Assembly: GCA_903879335.1 (NCBI GenBank) | Contig: CAIRLC010000019.1 | Span: forward strand, 186,001-250,000 | Direction: 5' to 3' | Length of the DNA: 64,000 bases | From: an uncultured Pseudomonadota bacterium | GTDB taxonomy: Bacteria; Pseudomonadota; Gammaproteobacteria; Steroidobacterales; Steroidobacteraceae | Shown here: positions 21,141 to 29,732 of the stretch, piece after piece | How positions within the stretch are numbered: position 1 is the stretch's first letter | How the letters are laid out: each line of letters opens with the position of its first letter | Notes under the pieces: generated by a model | Told to the model about the DNA's origin: nothing | Seen by the model: the letters and a program-made list of their open reading frames with translations, nothing else | Database searches by the model: none | Position numbers and translations under genes: made by a program

Positions 21141-21434
21141 ATGACTGAGCCCCCGTTTCATCGCGATGAGCCGGCCCGGCGCAGCCTCAGTCGGATCGGC
21201 CGTGATGTGGCAATGGTCCTCTGGCCGTCATTTTTAGCTGCATCTTTTGAGTCAATGATCTTTTTCGCTATTTTCGATCCGGTTTACCTTGGCGAGGGCA
21301 CAGCTCTTGCGGAGCTGATCTCCAACCGCAACGCTGGTTATGCGTTGGGATTCTTTTTCTTCTGGGGTTTCACAACCCTATCGAGTGCACTGACCGTTTA
21401 TCTGGCTCGCACAGAAGATTCCCGCTCAGCGTGA
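21141..21434 (+). CDS. Small membrane protein of unknown function in the cbb3 operon
   Basis: 97 aa, two hydrophobic segments; 3 bp after ccoP stop and 15 bp before the ccoG ORF. Confidence 0.75.
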   Translation: MTEPPFHRDEPARRSLSRIGRDVAMVLWPSFLAASFESMIFFAIFDPVYLGEGTALAELISNRNAGYALGFFFFWGFTTLSSALTVYLARTEDSRSA

Positions 21435-21449
21435 CGACAGGACCATGCC

Positions 21450-22850
21450 ATGACTTCCTCGGATGAATCGGCTGGAGGCGCTGTGCGTGAGGAAATAATT
21501 TCTTTCTACGCCAAGCACGAAAAGATTCACCCGCGTGAAGTCATTGGCGGCTTTTCAAAATTACGGCGGATTACCGTATTCGCTCTATTAGGAATTTTTT
21601 ATCTGGCGCCTTGGCTCTCGTGGGATGGGCGCCAAGCGGTACTCTTCGATCTACCCGCCCGTAAATTTTATATCTGGGGTTTAGTGCTTTGGCCGCAGGA
21701 TTTCATCTTCCTAACGTGGCTTTTAGTACTCCTCGGCTTAAGTCTTTTTTTCTTTACGGCTCTGGCTGGACGCCTATGGTGCGGCTATGCGTGTCCGCAA
21801 ACGGTGTGGACTGAAGTTTTCGTATGGATTGAGGCATGGATCGAGGGCGATCGCAATAAGCGCATCAAGCTTGACCGCGCCCCTTGGGGATTTGAGAAGA
21901 CGCTGAAGAAATCGACCAAGCAAGCTATTTGGGTCATTTTCGCCCTCTGGACCGGCGTTACCTTCGTTGGGTTTTTCGTACCCGTGATCGATTTGATGCA
22001 CGGCCTTGCCCATCTCGACGTCAACGGTTGGCCACTGTTCTGGATCCTGTTCTACGGTGGAGCAACTTATGCCAACGCCGGGTTTATGCGGGAACAGGTC
22101 TGCAAATACATGTGCCCATACGCGCGCTTTCAAAGCGCAATGTTTGACCGCGATACCTTGATCATCACTTATGACCAAGCCCGTGGAGAACCAAGAGGCG
22201 CACGCAGTCGTCACACCCCGCGGAGTCAAGACACGCTCGGTGATTGCGTAGACTGCACCGTCTGCGTGCAAGTCTGCCCAACCGGCATCGACATACGCCA
22301 AGGGCTGCAATATGAATGCATTGCCTGTGCGGCGTGTATCGATGCGTGTGACACGGTCATGGATAAGGTGGGCTACCCACGAGGCTTGATCCGCTATACC
22401 ACGCAAAATGCGATGGATCGTCAGAAAACCCGCCTCTTGCGCGGACGAACCTTGGTGTATGGCCTATTGCTAGGCCTACTCTTCACGGTTGGAGTTGTGG
22501 GCCTATTGAATCGGAAGACAGCGGATCTTGACGTCATACGGGATCGAAATGCTCTTTACCGCGAAACGGTTACAGATCAGATTGAGAACGTCTACTTACT
22601 GCGCGTTTTGAACAAACAAATGTCGCCACGCACCTTCAGACTCACGGTTGAAGGATTAGAGGGCGCAGTCATTGATGGCGGCGCACCCCGTTGGCTGGTG
22701 GCCGGCGGTGAGGTGTATACGACGGCCATCCGCCTTGAGGCGCCAGCGGCTACGATTCATGGCGGTCATACGGTACGCTTCATTCTGACGGATGACGTGT
22801 CGGGCCAGCGATTGCTGGCCGAAAAGGCACGATTTATCGCCCCGCCTTGA
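21450..22850 (+). CDS. ccoG: Cytochrome c oxidase accessory ferredoxin-like protein CcoG (FixG/RdxA)
   Basis: RLWCGYACPQTVWTEVFVWIE, DCVDCTVCVQVCPTGIDIR, CIACAACIDACDTVMDK. Confidence 0.95.
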   Translation: MTSSDESAGGAVREEIISFYAKHEKIHPREVIGGFSKLRRITVFALLGIFYLAPWLSWDGRQAVLFDLPARKFYIWGLVLWPQDFIFLTWLLVLLGLSLFFFTALAGRLWCGYACPQTVWTEVFVWIEAWIEGDRNKRIKLDRAPWGFEKTLKKSTKQAIWVIFALWTGVTFVGFFVPVIDLMHGLAHLDVNGWPLFWILFYGGATYANAGFMREQVCKYMCPYARFQSAMFDRDTLIITYDQARGEPRGARSRHTPRSQDTLGDCVDCTVCVQVCPTGIDIRQGLQYECIACAACIDACDTVMDKVGYPRGLIRYTTQNAMDRQKTRLLRGRTLVYGLLLGLLFTVGVVGLLNRKTADLDVIRDRNALYRETVTDQIENVYLLRVLNKQMSPRTFRLTVEGLEGAVIDGGAPRWLVAGGEVYTTAIRLEAPAATIHGGHTVRFILTDDVSGQRLLAEKARFIAPP

Positions 22851-22857
22851 GGACGCC

Positions 22858-23367
22858 ATGACCGATAACGTGCATTCAGCTTCCCGCCCATGGTTCCGCG
22901 AGCCCATCATGTGGCTGGTCGTTGGAATTCCCGCGCTCACGGTGGTTGCCGGATTGTCGACGGTGATGATCGCCCACCGTCATAGCGACACCCCGGTGGC
23001 AGACGAATTTCGCAAGGAAGGCTTGGCCATACAGCATGATCCGACGCGCGATCTCGCGGCCGCCCGACTGGGGGCCCACGCGAGCGTCGCCGTAAACTCA
23101 ACCGGCTTGACGGTCCATCTGGAGCTGGGTGCGGCAGAGCAACCCCGCGCTCTGGTGGTGTTGTTATCGCACGCCACTCGCGCGGACCTCGACCGTTTGG
23201 TCGCACTCTCCCGAACCGGTGACGGCGAGTACGAGGGCCGTTTTGAAGCGCTAGATTCGGGTCATTGGTATATTGAAATCTCACCCAGCGACAGAGGCTG
23301 GCGTCTCCGTGGAGATTTCAGCGCTCTGCCCGCACAACTGGAGCTCGCGCCCGGTCAAACCCCGTGA
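22858..23367 (+). CDS. fixH: FixH family protein
   Basis: Position between ccoG and ccoI; single TM; WYIEISPSDRGWRLRGDF; start at MTDNVHSASRPW. Confidence 0.85.
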   Translation: MTDNVHSASRPWFREPIMWLVVGIPALTVVAGLSTVMIAHRHSDTPVADEFRKEGLAIQHDPTRDLAAARLGAHASVAVNSTGLTVHLELGAAEQPRALVVLLSHATRADLDRLVALSRTGDGEYEGRFEALDSGHWYIEISPSDRGWRLRGDFSALPAQLELAPGQTP

Positions 23368-25793
23368 CAGCAGCGATCAAGTGCTACCACTGCCAAGAAC
23401 TGATCCCGCCTGACCTCTCGCTGACTGCCGAAGTGGCGGGGCGTACGTACGGAGTCTGTTGTTTAGGCTGCAAAGCGGCGGCGGAAATGATTTCCGATGC
23501 CGGTCTTGCTGATTTTTACCGCTTCCGTACTGCTGCAGCACCGCGCCCTGATGAAACCAACGACGATATTTGGTCAACCTACGATCGACCGGAGGTGGCC
23601 GACCCATTGTTGGGGCAGGAGGGCGCATCGTCGGTCGTCAATTTGCTGATTGAAGACACCCGTTGCTCGGCATGCAGTTGGCTCATTGGAGAGCGGCTGC
23701 GCCGTCTTTCGGGGGTCGCTCGCGCCAGCATGAATCCCGCAACAGGCCGGGCGCAGATCGCCTTTGATCGTTCACAGGTGGGATTGGCCACTGTTTTGCG
23801 GTCCATTGCCTCCTTGGGTTACCGACCGCATGTGCTCGGCGCTACCGATACATTAGCCATTGCCACCAAAGAACGGCGCCGGGCGCTCAAGCGATTGGCA
23901 GTTGCAGGCTTTGGCATGATGCAGGTCATGATGATTGCGACCGGGCTTTACGTCGGCGCCCGACAAGGCATTGACCCGATTATTCGCGAATATTTACGCA
24001 TCATCTGCCTGGTCATGACCGCTCCTGTGCTCGTCTATTCGGGACGCCCATTTTTCGAAGGCGCGCTCACCTCCCTGCGCACGCATCATCTGGGGATGGA
24101 CGTACCGGTGGTGATCGGTCTCCTCCTCGCGTTCGCTGCGAGCAGTTGGAATACGCTGACGCATCAGGGCGAGGTCTATTTCGACTCGGTCACAATGTTT
24201 ATCTTTCTGTTGCTACTCGGCCGCTATATCGAGATGGGTGCACGGCATCGTGCAGGTTCGACCTCCGAGGCGCTCATGCGTCTGGTACCGGCAACCGCTT
24301 TGCGCATCCGCGACCAGCGTCGCGAACGCGTGCCGGTTGCGTCACTTGAGACAGGGGATTTGATCATCGTGCCCATCGGCGAGTGTTTCCCCGCTGATGG
24401 GCGGATCACTGATGCCGCCACTGAAGCCGATGAGGCACTGCTCACGGGGGAATCTGAAGCGGTTGCCAAACCGGTGGGTTCAACAGTCGTCGCCGGTTCG
24501 ATGAATGTCGGCGCACCAGTGACGATCGAATTATCGGCGGTCGGTCAGTCGACGGTACTCGCAGGTATCGTCAGGCTCTTGGAGCGGGCGCAAACGGAGC
24601 GGCCCCGGATGGCGCGACTGGCCGATCGTGCAGCGACGTGGTTTGTGACGCGAGTCTTGCTCGGCGCGATGGTCGTAGCGCTCATATGGCTGTGGATTGA
24701 TCCTGCTCGCGCCTTTGAAGCGACGCTATCCGTATTGGTCGTGACGTGCCCATGCGCGCTATCGCTGGCGACGCCGACGGCGGTCACTGCCGCCACCACT
24801 GCGCTGGCGCGTCAAGGGCTCCTGGTGACGCGTGCAGACGCTCTCGAATCGTTAGCCGGCGTGACGCAGGTTGTATTTGATAAGACCGGAACGCTGACCT
24901 TGGGCAAACCGCAGGTGACATCGATACAAGCAGTCTCGGGATCCAAAGAATCGGCGCTGGATTTGGCAGCGTCTCTCGAACAGGGCTCCGAGCATCCACT
25001 CGCCCACGCTTTTGCCGGAATCCGGGTGACCAGCCGCGCCGAGGAAGTCGCCGTGCATCCTGGAGAGGGTGTCGAGGGATGGATCATCGGACAGCGGCTA
25101 CGAATCGGTCGTGAGGCATTCGTCGCAGCGATTGCCGGCCCACGCCCATCGACGGTCGGTGAAGCTTCGGTCTATCTCGGTGGGCCAAGTGGCTGGGTAG
25201 CCGCCTTCCAGATCGGTGACGCCTTACGACCCGAAGCAGCCAGAACCGTCCGCGAATTGCAGCGGCTCGGCCTGAGCGCTCATATCGCCAGTGGCGACCA
25301 GGACGCGGCCGTGATGAGCGTCGCCGCGAAACTGGGTATCACGGATGCCCACGCGCGGTTATTGCCCGCGCAAAAATTAGCCTTCGTGCAAGCACTTGCG
25401 GCACAAGGTCAGCAGGTCTTGGCTGTGGGTGATGGGATCAACGATGCACCGACGCTCGGCGCTGCTGCGGTCTCTGTCGCGCTTGGCAGCGGCTCTGCCC
25501 TCGCGCAAGCGAGTGCTGACATCGTGGCCTTGCGCGGTGATCTGACCACGCTGCCGATGGCGATTGAGATGGCGCGCCGCACGACTCGTGTGGTGCGTCA
25601 AAATTTGCTGTGGGCTACGATTTACAACATCCTCGCGCTACCGATCGCAGCTTTAGGGCTCGTTCCTCCCTGGTTAGCAGCGGTCGGCATGTCATTAAGC
25701 TCGCTATTGGTTGTCCTGAACGCGTTGCGACTGACCTCACTCCGCCCGGCCGGTAGTCGCCCCGCGGCAACCGGCGTAGCCTGTCTCGCATGA
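23364..25793 (+). CDS. ccoI: Copper-type P-ATPase for cbb3 oxidase biogenesis
   Basis: DKTGTLTLG, CPCALSLATPTAV, GDGINDAPTLGAAAVSVALGSG; N-terminal CYHCQEL. Confidence 0.94.
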   Translation: MTAAIKCYHCQELIPPDLSLTAEVAGRTYGVCCLGCKAAAEMISDAGLADFYRFRTAAAPRPDETNDDIWSTYDRPEVADPLLGQEGASSVVNLLIEDTRCSACSWLIGERLRRLSGVARASMNPATGRAQIAFDRSQVGLATVLRSIASLGYRPHVLGATDTLAIATKERRRALKRLAVAGFGMMQVMMIATGLYVGARQGIDPIIREYLRIICLVMTAPVLVYSGRPFFEGALTSLRTHHLGMDVPVVIGLLLAFAASSWNTLTHQGEVYFDSVTMFIFLLLLGRYIEMGARHRAGSTSEALMRLVPATALRIRDQRRERVPVASLETGDLIIVPIGECFPADGRITDAATEADEALLTGESEAVAKPVGSTVVAGSMNVGAPVTIELSAVGQSTVLAGIVRLLERAQTERPRMARLADRAATWFVTRVLLGAMVVALIWLWIDPARAFEATLSVLVVTCPCALSLATPTAVTAATTALARQGLLVTRADALESLAGVTQVVFDKTGTLTLGKPQVTSIQAVSGSKESALDLAASLEQGSEHPLAHAFAGIRVTSRAEEVAVHPGEGVEGWIIGQRLRIGREAFVAAIAGPRPSTVGEASVYLGGPSGWVAAFQIGDALRPEAARTVRELQRLGLSAHIASGDQDAAVMSVAAKLGITDAHARLLPAQKLAFVQALAAQGQQVLAVGDGINDAPTLGAAAVSVALGSGSALAQASADIVALRGDLTTLPMAIEMARRTTRVVRQNLLWATIYNILALPIAALGLVPPWLAAVGMSLSSLLVVLNALRLTSLRPAGSRPAATGVACLA

Positions 25794-25969
25794 CGATCCT
25801 TTTCATGCTCATCCCGCTTGGCTTGGTACTGGTGGGATTCGCCATCTGGGCCTTCTTTTGGGCCGTCGGAGACGGGCAGTTTGATGACTTAGAGTCCCCA
25901 GGCTGGTCAGTGGTTATGGATGACCGGGCGCCCGTTGATCCAACTGCCCAAGACCTGGATCCAAGCTGA
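25790..25969 (+). CDS. ccoS: cbb3-type oxidase assembly protein CcoS (59 aa, absent from supplied ORF track)
   Basis: Translated by hand: MTILFMLIPLGLVLVGFAIWAFFWAVGDGQFDDLESPGWSVVMDDRAPVDPTAQDLDPS; ATGA overlap with ccoI and TGATG overlap with the next gene. Confidence 0.93.
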   Translation: MTILFMLIPLGLVLVGFAIWAFFWAVGDGQFDDLESPGWSVVMDDRAPVDPTAQDLDPS

Positions 25970-26697
25970 TGGAGTGGGCCGATTTAACGACAGCCATACT
26001 GGCTGGCTTAGGCGGCGCTGCGCACTGCGCCGCCATGTGTGGGCCGATGACCTTAGCCCTCGGCACGGCGCCCATCGGTAGCAGCCAAGGTCCCATCAGC
26101 GCCGCACTGCGCTTTAATTTGGGTCGTATTAGCGCTTACACGCTGGCCGCAGCGGCAGCCTCAGGCTTGGCCGGCATGGCTGTGAGCGCGACGGCAATCA
26201 CCGAAGCCACCTTTGTCTTCAGGCTCGTGGCCGCGTCTCTGCTCGGTTTGGTCGGTGTGGGGCTAATGGGCATCCCCGGCTTGATGCATCTGCAAGGCCG
26301 ATTAGCGCCAGCCTGGTCGGTCGTTCGCCGACTGATCACCCCGCTGACTCGGACGATCGCGGCGGCACCTCCGCCAGTTCGCCCATTCCTTTTCGGACTG
26401 CTGTGGCTATTTATGCCCTGTGGACTTGTCTATTCCATGTTGTTAGTGGCGGCAACCCGTCCGTCCATCGGCGAAGCCGCGCTTCTCATGCTTTGCTTTG
26501 GACTTGGGACAACCCCGGCCGTGCTGAGCCTGTCCATCGCTGGCACGCGCCTGACTCAGTGGCTCAACAGCCGTCGAATGCGGCTCATTCTCGGCATTTT
26601 GCTGGTCTTAGCCGCAATCGTCAGCGGCGTGATGGCCACCGTCCACCAGTTTGGCGGCACCGCCATGGGGCACCTCCATCATCACGTGAGTGCATGA
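25969..26697 (+). CDS. Sulfite exporter TauE/SafE-family membrane protein (cbb3-associated)
   Basis: AILAGLGGAAHCAAMCGPMTLALG, FNLGRISAYTLAAA, LWLFMPCGLVYSMLLVAA. Confidence 0.88.
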   Translation: MEWADLTTAILAGLGGAAHCAAMCGPMTLALGTAPIGSSQGPISAALRFNLGRISAYTLAAAAASGLAGMAVSATAITEATFVFRLVAASLLGLVGVGLMGIPGLMHLQGRLAPAWSVVRRLITPLTRTIAAAPPPVRPFLFGLLWLFMPCGLVYSMLLVAATRPSIGEAALLMLCFGLGTTPAVLSLSIAGTRLTQWLNSRRMRLILGILLVLAAIVSGVMATVHQFGGTAMGHLHHHVSA

Positions 26698-26816
26698 ACC
26701 TCACGGCTCGCGTTGCCTCGACGAGAGCGAAGACCTACACTCCCACCTATGCGGTTGGCGAACGCTTCAAGCGGCACAACTGAAAATATTGTTCTGAATT
26801 TTTGAGGATCCGAACC

Positions 26817-27137
26817 GTGGGTAGAGAGTACGAACCGGTAGTCGGTAGCTGGTATCGCGATCTCGACGAGGAGGAGTCCTTCTTGGTGCTCTCCGTCGAC
26901 GAAGACGCGGAATTGATCGAAATCCAACACGTCGATGGCGATGTCGAGGAAATTGACCTAGATACTTGGGCTGAACTTGACCTCGATCCGGCAGCAGCGC
27001 CCGAAGGCTGGACTGGCTCGGAAGGCGATGAAGACGATGATGACGACTGGGATGAGGACGAAGACGACGAAGACGATGATTGGGACGATGACGAGGATGA
27101 GGACGAGGACGAAGACGACGACCAGGACGAGTATTAA
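26817..27137 (+). CDS. Acidic-tailed cytosolic protein (DUF6763-like)
   Basis: VVGSWYRDLDEEESFLVLSVDEDAELIEIQHVDGDVEEIDLDTW followed by an Asp/Glu-rich tail; GTG 26817 preferred to TTG 26802. Confidence 0.8.
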   Translation: MGREYEPVVGSWYRDLDEEESFLVLSVDEDAELIEIQHVDGDVEEIDLDTWAELDLDPAAAPEGWTGSEGDEDDDDDWDEDEDDEDDDWDDDEDEDEDEDDDQDEY

Positions 27138-27140
27138 GGG

Positions 27141-29084
27141 TTGAATCCGGGCGCCCCAGATATTGGGGCGACCGGAGGCACAGTGAAGAAAGACGCCGCA
27201 CAACTTCGCGCAAACGCCCACCAAGACCTCGAGGCACTTCTCGATGCAGCGGTAGACGCTGTCATCGTGATCGACCACACGAGCAAGATTCTGACGTTCA
27301 ATCATGCGGCAGAACGCCTGTTTGGCTACAGCCCAGCGGACGTTCTAGGTCACGATATTTCCATGTTGATGCCGGAGCCCTATAAATCGGCCCATGCGGG
27401 CTACGTTGGGGCTTATCTCGAAACCGGTCGCGCTCGAATCATAGGGATCGGCCGAGAAATCACCGCGCGGCGTCGTGATGGCAGCATTTTTCCCGCTGCC
27501 TTGTCGGTCGGGCAAATTCGTGGCGCCGCCACGCCCCGTTTTGTCGGATTCATTCAAGACATCACGACACGAAAAGCTGCAATCGAGGCGCTGCGCTACG
27601 AGCGAGACCGCGCACAAACCTATTTAGATGTCGCCGAAGTCATCCTGCTTGCCCTAGACGAACACGGCTCGATCACGATGATCAACCGTAGAGGCCAAGA
27701 GATCATCGGCTATACGGAAGCCGAACTGGTTGGCTCCGATTGGTTCGAGCTCTGCGTGCCGCAAGAGTCGCGTCAAGAACGCCGCGCGCGCTTTGACGCT
27801 GAACTGCAAGCGATGAGCCCCCTGCAAACCGAGTCACGCTCACAGATTGTCACCAACAGCGGCGAAAGACGATTAATCGCCTGGCGCACCACACTCCTGC
27901 ATGACGGCGATGGGGCGGTGGTCGGGCGACTGGCGTCCGGTGAAGACATTACAGAACAGCATATGGCTGAAGAGGCTCTTCGGCAGAGCGAAGCCTTGCT
28001 GCGTAGCGCGCAAAGCATTGCGAAACTGGGGAATTTCGAGCTTGTCCATCCGACTGGGCCCGTCAAATGGTCGGAAGAGATGTATAGACTGCTCGGCAGC
28101 TCAACCCACGAGGGTCCCCTAGGGGTTGAGGCTTTTGCCCGTCGTTTTGTCCATGTCGACGATCGCGATCATTTTCTTAAGGTATGGCAGCAAGCCTATA
28201 CGGCGCAACAGCGCTTTAATGTCGAATTTCGCATCCAACGAACCGATAACGAAATCCGCTATATCCACTCGCAGGGTGAAGTGGCGCCCCACCCAGATGG
28301 CGTCTTGGTCACCGGCACACTGCATGATGTGACCGATCGCAAACACGCCGAAAATGAGTTGCGGGTCGGCCAAGACCGCCTCACTCACGTCGCCCGACTC
28401 TCGACCATGGGTGAGATGGCCACCGGACTCGCCCACGAGATCAACCAGCCGCTGACGGCGATCGCCACCTACGCGCAAGCCGCCATTCGCTTGATGGACG
28501 CGCCCGGCGGTGCCGATCCGGTAGACCTTCGTGATGCGCTCGTTCAGATCGTGACGCAGTCCTTACGGGCCGGAGAAGTAATCCGGCGCCTACGCGCCTT
28601 CGTGAAAAATCGAACCGCCCACTCTGAACGACTGGAAGTCAATCGACTCGTTGAAGACATTCGAATTCTTGCCGTACCCGATGCTCGGGTGAACGATATG
28701 CGGCTGATCCTGCAACTCGACCCGCTGTCGCCGGTGGTTGCTGGCGATCCAGTGCAATTGCAGCAAGTGCTGCTCAATTTGATTCGCAATGCGATAGATG
28801 CGACATGCGAATCGCCCACGGCCTTGCGAGAATTGACCATCACGACCCGTCCGCTTGGGGATGGCGTTGAGGTTGCGGTCAGTGACCATGCCGGCGGCAT
28901 CTCAGACGCCGTCGCTGAAAACCTATTTAACCCGTTCTACACGACCAAAGAGACGGGTACCGGGTTGGGTTTAGCCATATCACGCTCCATCATTACTGCC
29001 CATAGGGGTAAACTGGGCTATCGCCCAACCCCAGGTGGCGGTACTACTTTCTACTTTACGCTGCCCAAACTCGTCGGAGTGTGA
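27141..29084 (+). CDS. fixL: PAS-domain sensor histidine kinase, FixL-like
   Basis: FixL-like PAS (MLMPEPYKSAHAGYVGAYLETGRARIIGIGREITARRRDGSIFP), further PAS domains, H-box GLAHEINQPLTAI, ATPase motifs; alternative GTG start 27183. Confidence 0.9.
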   Translation: MNPGAPDIGATGGTVKKDAAQLRANAHQDLEALLDAAVDAVIVIDHTSKILTFNHAAERLFGYSPADVLGHDISMLMPEPYKSAHAGYVGAYLETGRARIIGIGREITARRRDGSIFPAALSVGQIRGAATPRFVGFIQDITTRKAAIEALRYERDRAQTYLDVAEVILLALDEHGSITMINRRGQEIIGYTEAELVGSDWFELCVPQESRQERRARFDAELQAMSPLQTESRSQIVTNSGERRLIAWRTTLLHDGDGAVVGRLASGEDITEQHMAEEALRQSEALLRSAQSIAKLGNFELVHPTGPVKWSEEMYRLLGSSTHEGPLGVEAFARRFVHVDDRDHFLKVWQQAYTAQQRFNVEFRIQRTDNEIRYIHSQGEVAPHPDGVLVTGTLHDVTDRKHAENELRVGQDRLTHVARLSTMGEMATGLAHEINQPLTAIATYAQAAIRLMDAPGGADPVDLRDALVQIVTQSLRAGEVIRRLRAFVKNRTAHSERLEVNRLVEDIRILAVPDARVNDMRLILQLDPLSPVVAGDPVQLQQVLLNLIRNAIDATCESPTALRELTITTRPLGDGVEVAVSDHAGGISDAVAENLFNPFYTTKETGTGLGLAISRSIITAHRGKLGYRPTPGGGTTFYFTLPKLVGV

Positions 29085-29086
29085 CC

Positions 29087-29704
29087 ATGAAAGACAAGCC
29101 ATCTACTGTGTTCGTGGCTGACGATGACGACGCAGTCCGCACCTCCCTGCGGCTGCTGCTGAAGTCAGTGGGTCTACCGGTCGAAACCTTCGCCTCGGCG
29201 CAGGAATTTCTCGACGCCTACGACGCGGATCGCGCCGGATGTCTGGTGCTGGACATTCGCATGCCAGGCATGAGCGGTCTCGAATTACAACAACGCCTGA
29301 ATGAGATGCATGCGATCGTACCCATCGTTTTCATTACCGGTCACGGTGACGTCCCGATGGCCGTTGAAGCCATGCAACATGGCGCGGTTGATTTCATTCA
29401 GAAGCCGTTCCGTGATCAAGATCTGATTGATCGTATCAATCAGGCGCTCGAAAAGGATCGCGAGAACCGCAATGGTCTGCGGGAGCGCGAGTTGATTCGG
29501 CAGCGCATTGGTCATCTCACACCCCGTGAACGGGAGGTCCTCGACCTCGTGACCAAAGGCAAAGCCAACAAGGTCATCGCCGGAGATTTGGATGTGAGCC
29601 AACGCACCGTCGAAATTCACCGCGCGCGGGTCATGGAGAAGATGGGGGCGTCGTCACTCGCGCATCTCGTGCGGATGGTGATTGAGGCAGAGCGTAGCGC
29701 CTGA
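29087..29704 (+). CDS. fixJ: FixJ-like response regulator (REC + LuxR-type HTH)
   Basis: VLDIRMPGMSGLELQ, ITGHGDVPMAVEAMQHGAVDFIQKPF, LTPREREVLDLVTKGKANKVIAGDLDVSQRTVEIHRARVMEKM. Confidence 0.94.
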   Translation: MKDKPSTVFVADDDDAVRTSLRLLLKSVGLPVETFASAQEFLDAYDADRAGCLVLDIRMPGMSGLELQQRLNEMHAIVPIVFITGHGDVPMAVEAMQHGAVDFIQKPFRDQDLIDRINQALEKDRENRNGLRERELIRQRIGHLTPREREVLDLVTKGKANKVIAGDLDVSQRTVEIHRARVMEKMGASSLAHLVRMVIEAERSA

Positions 29705-29732
29705 ATTACGCCGGCCTATCTGGGAGTCTGAT

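Noticed and set aside
26767-27237. Arg/His/Pro-rich minus-strand ORF of 156 aa
   Set aside because: Artefact of reading the Asp/Glu codon tract on the opposite strand.
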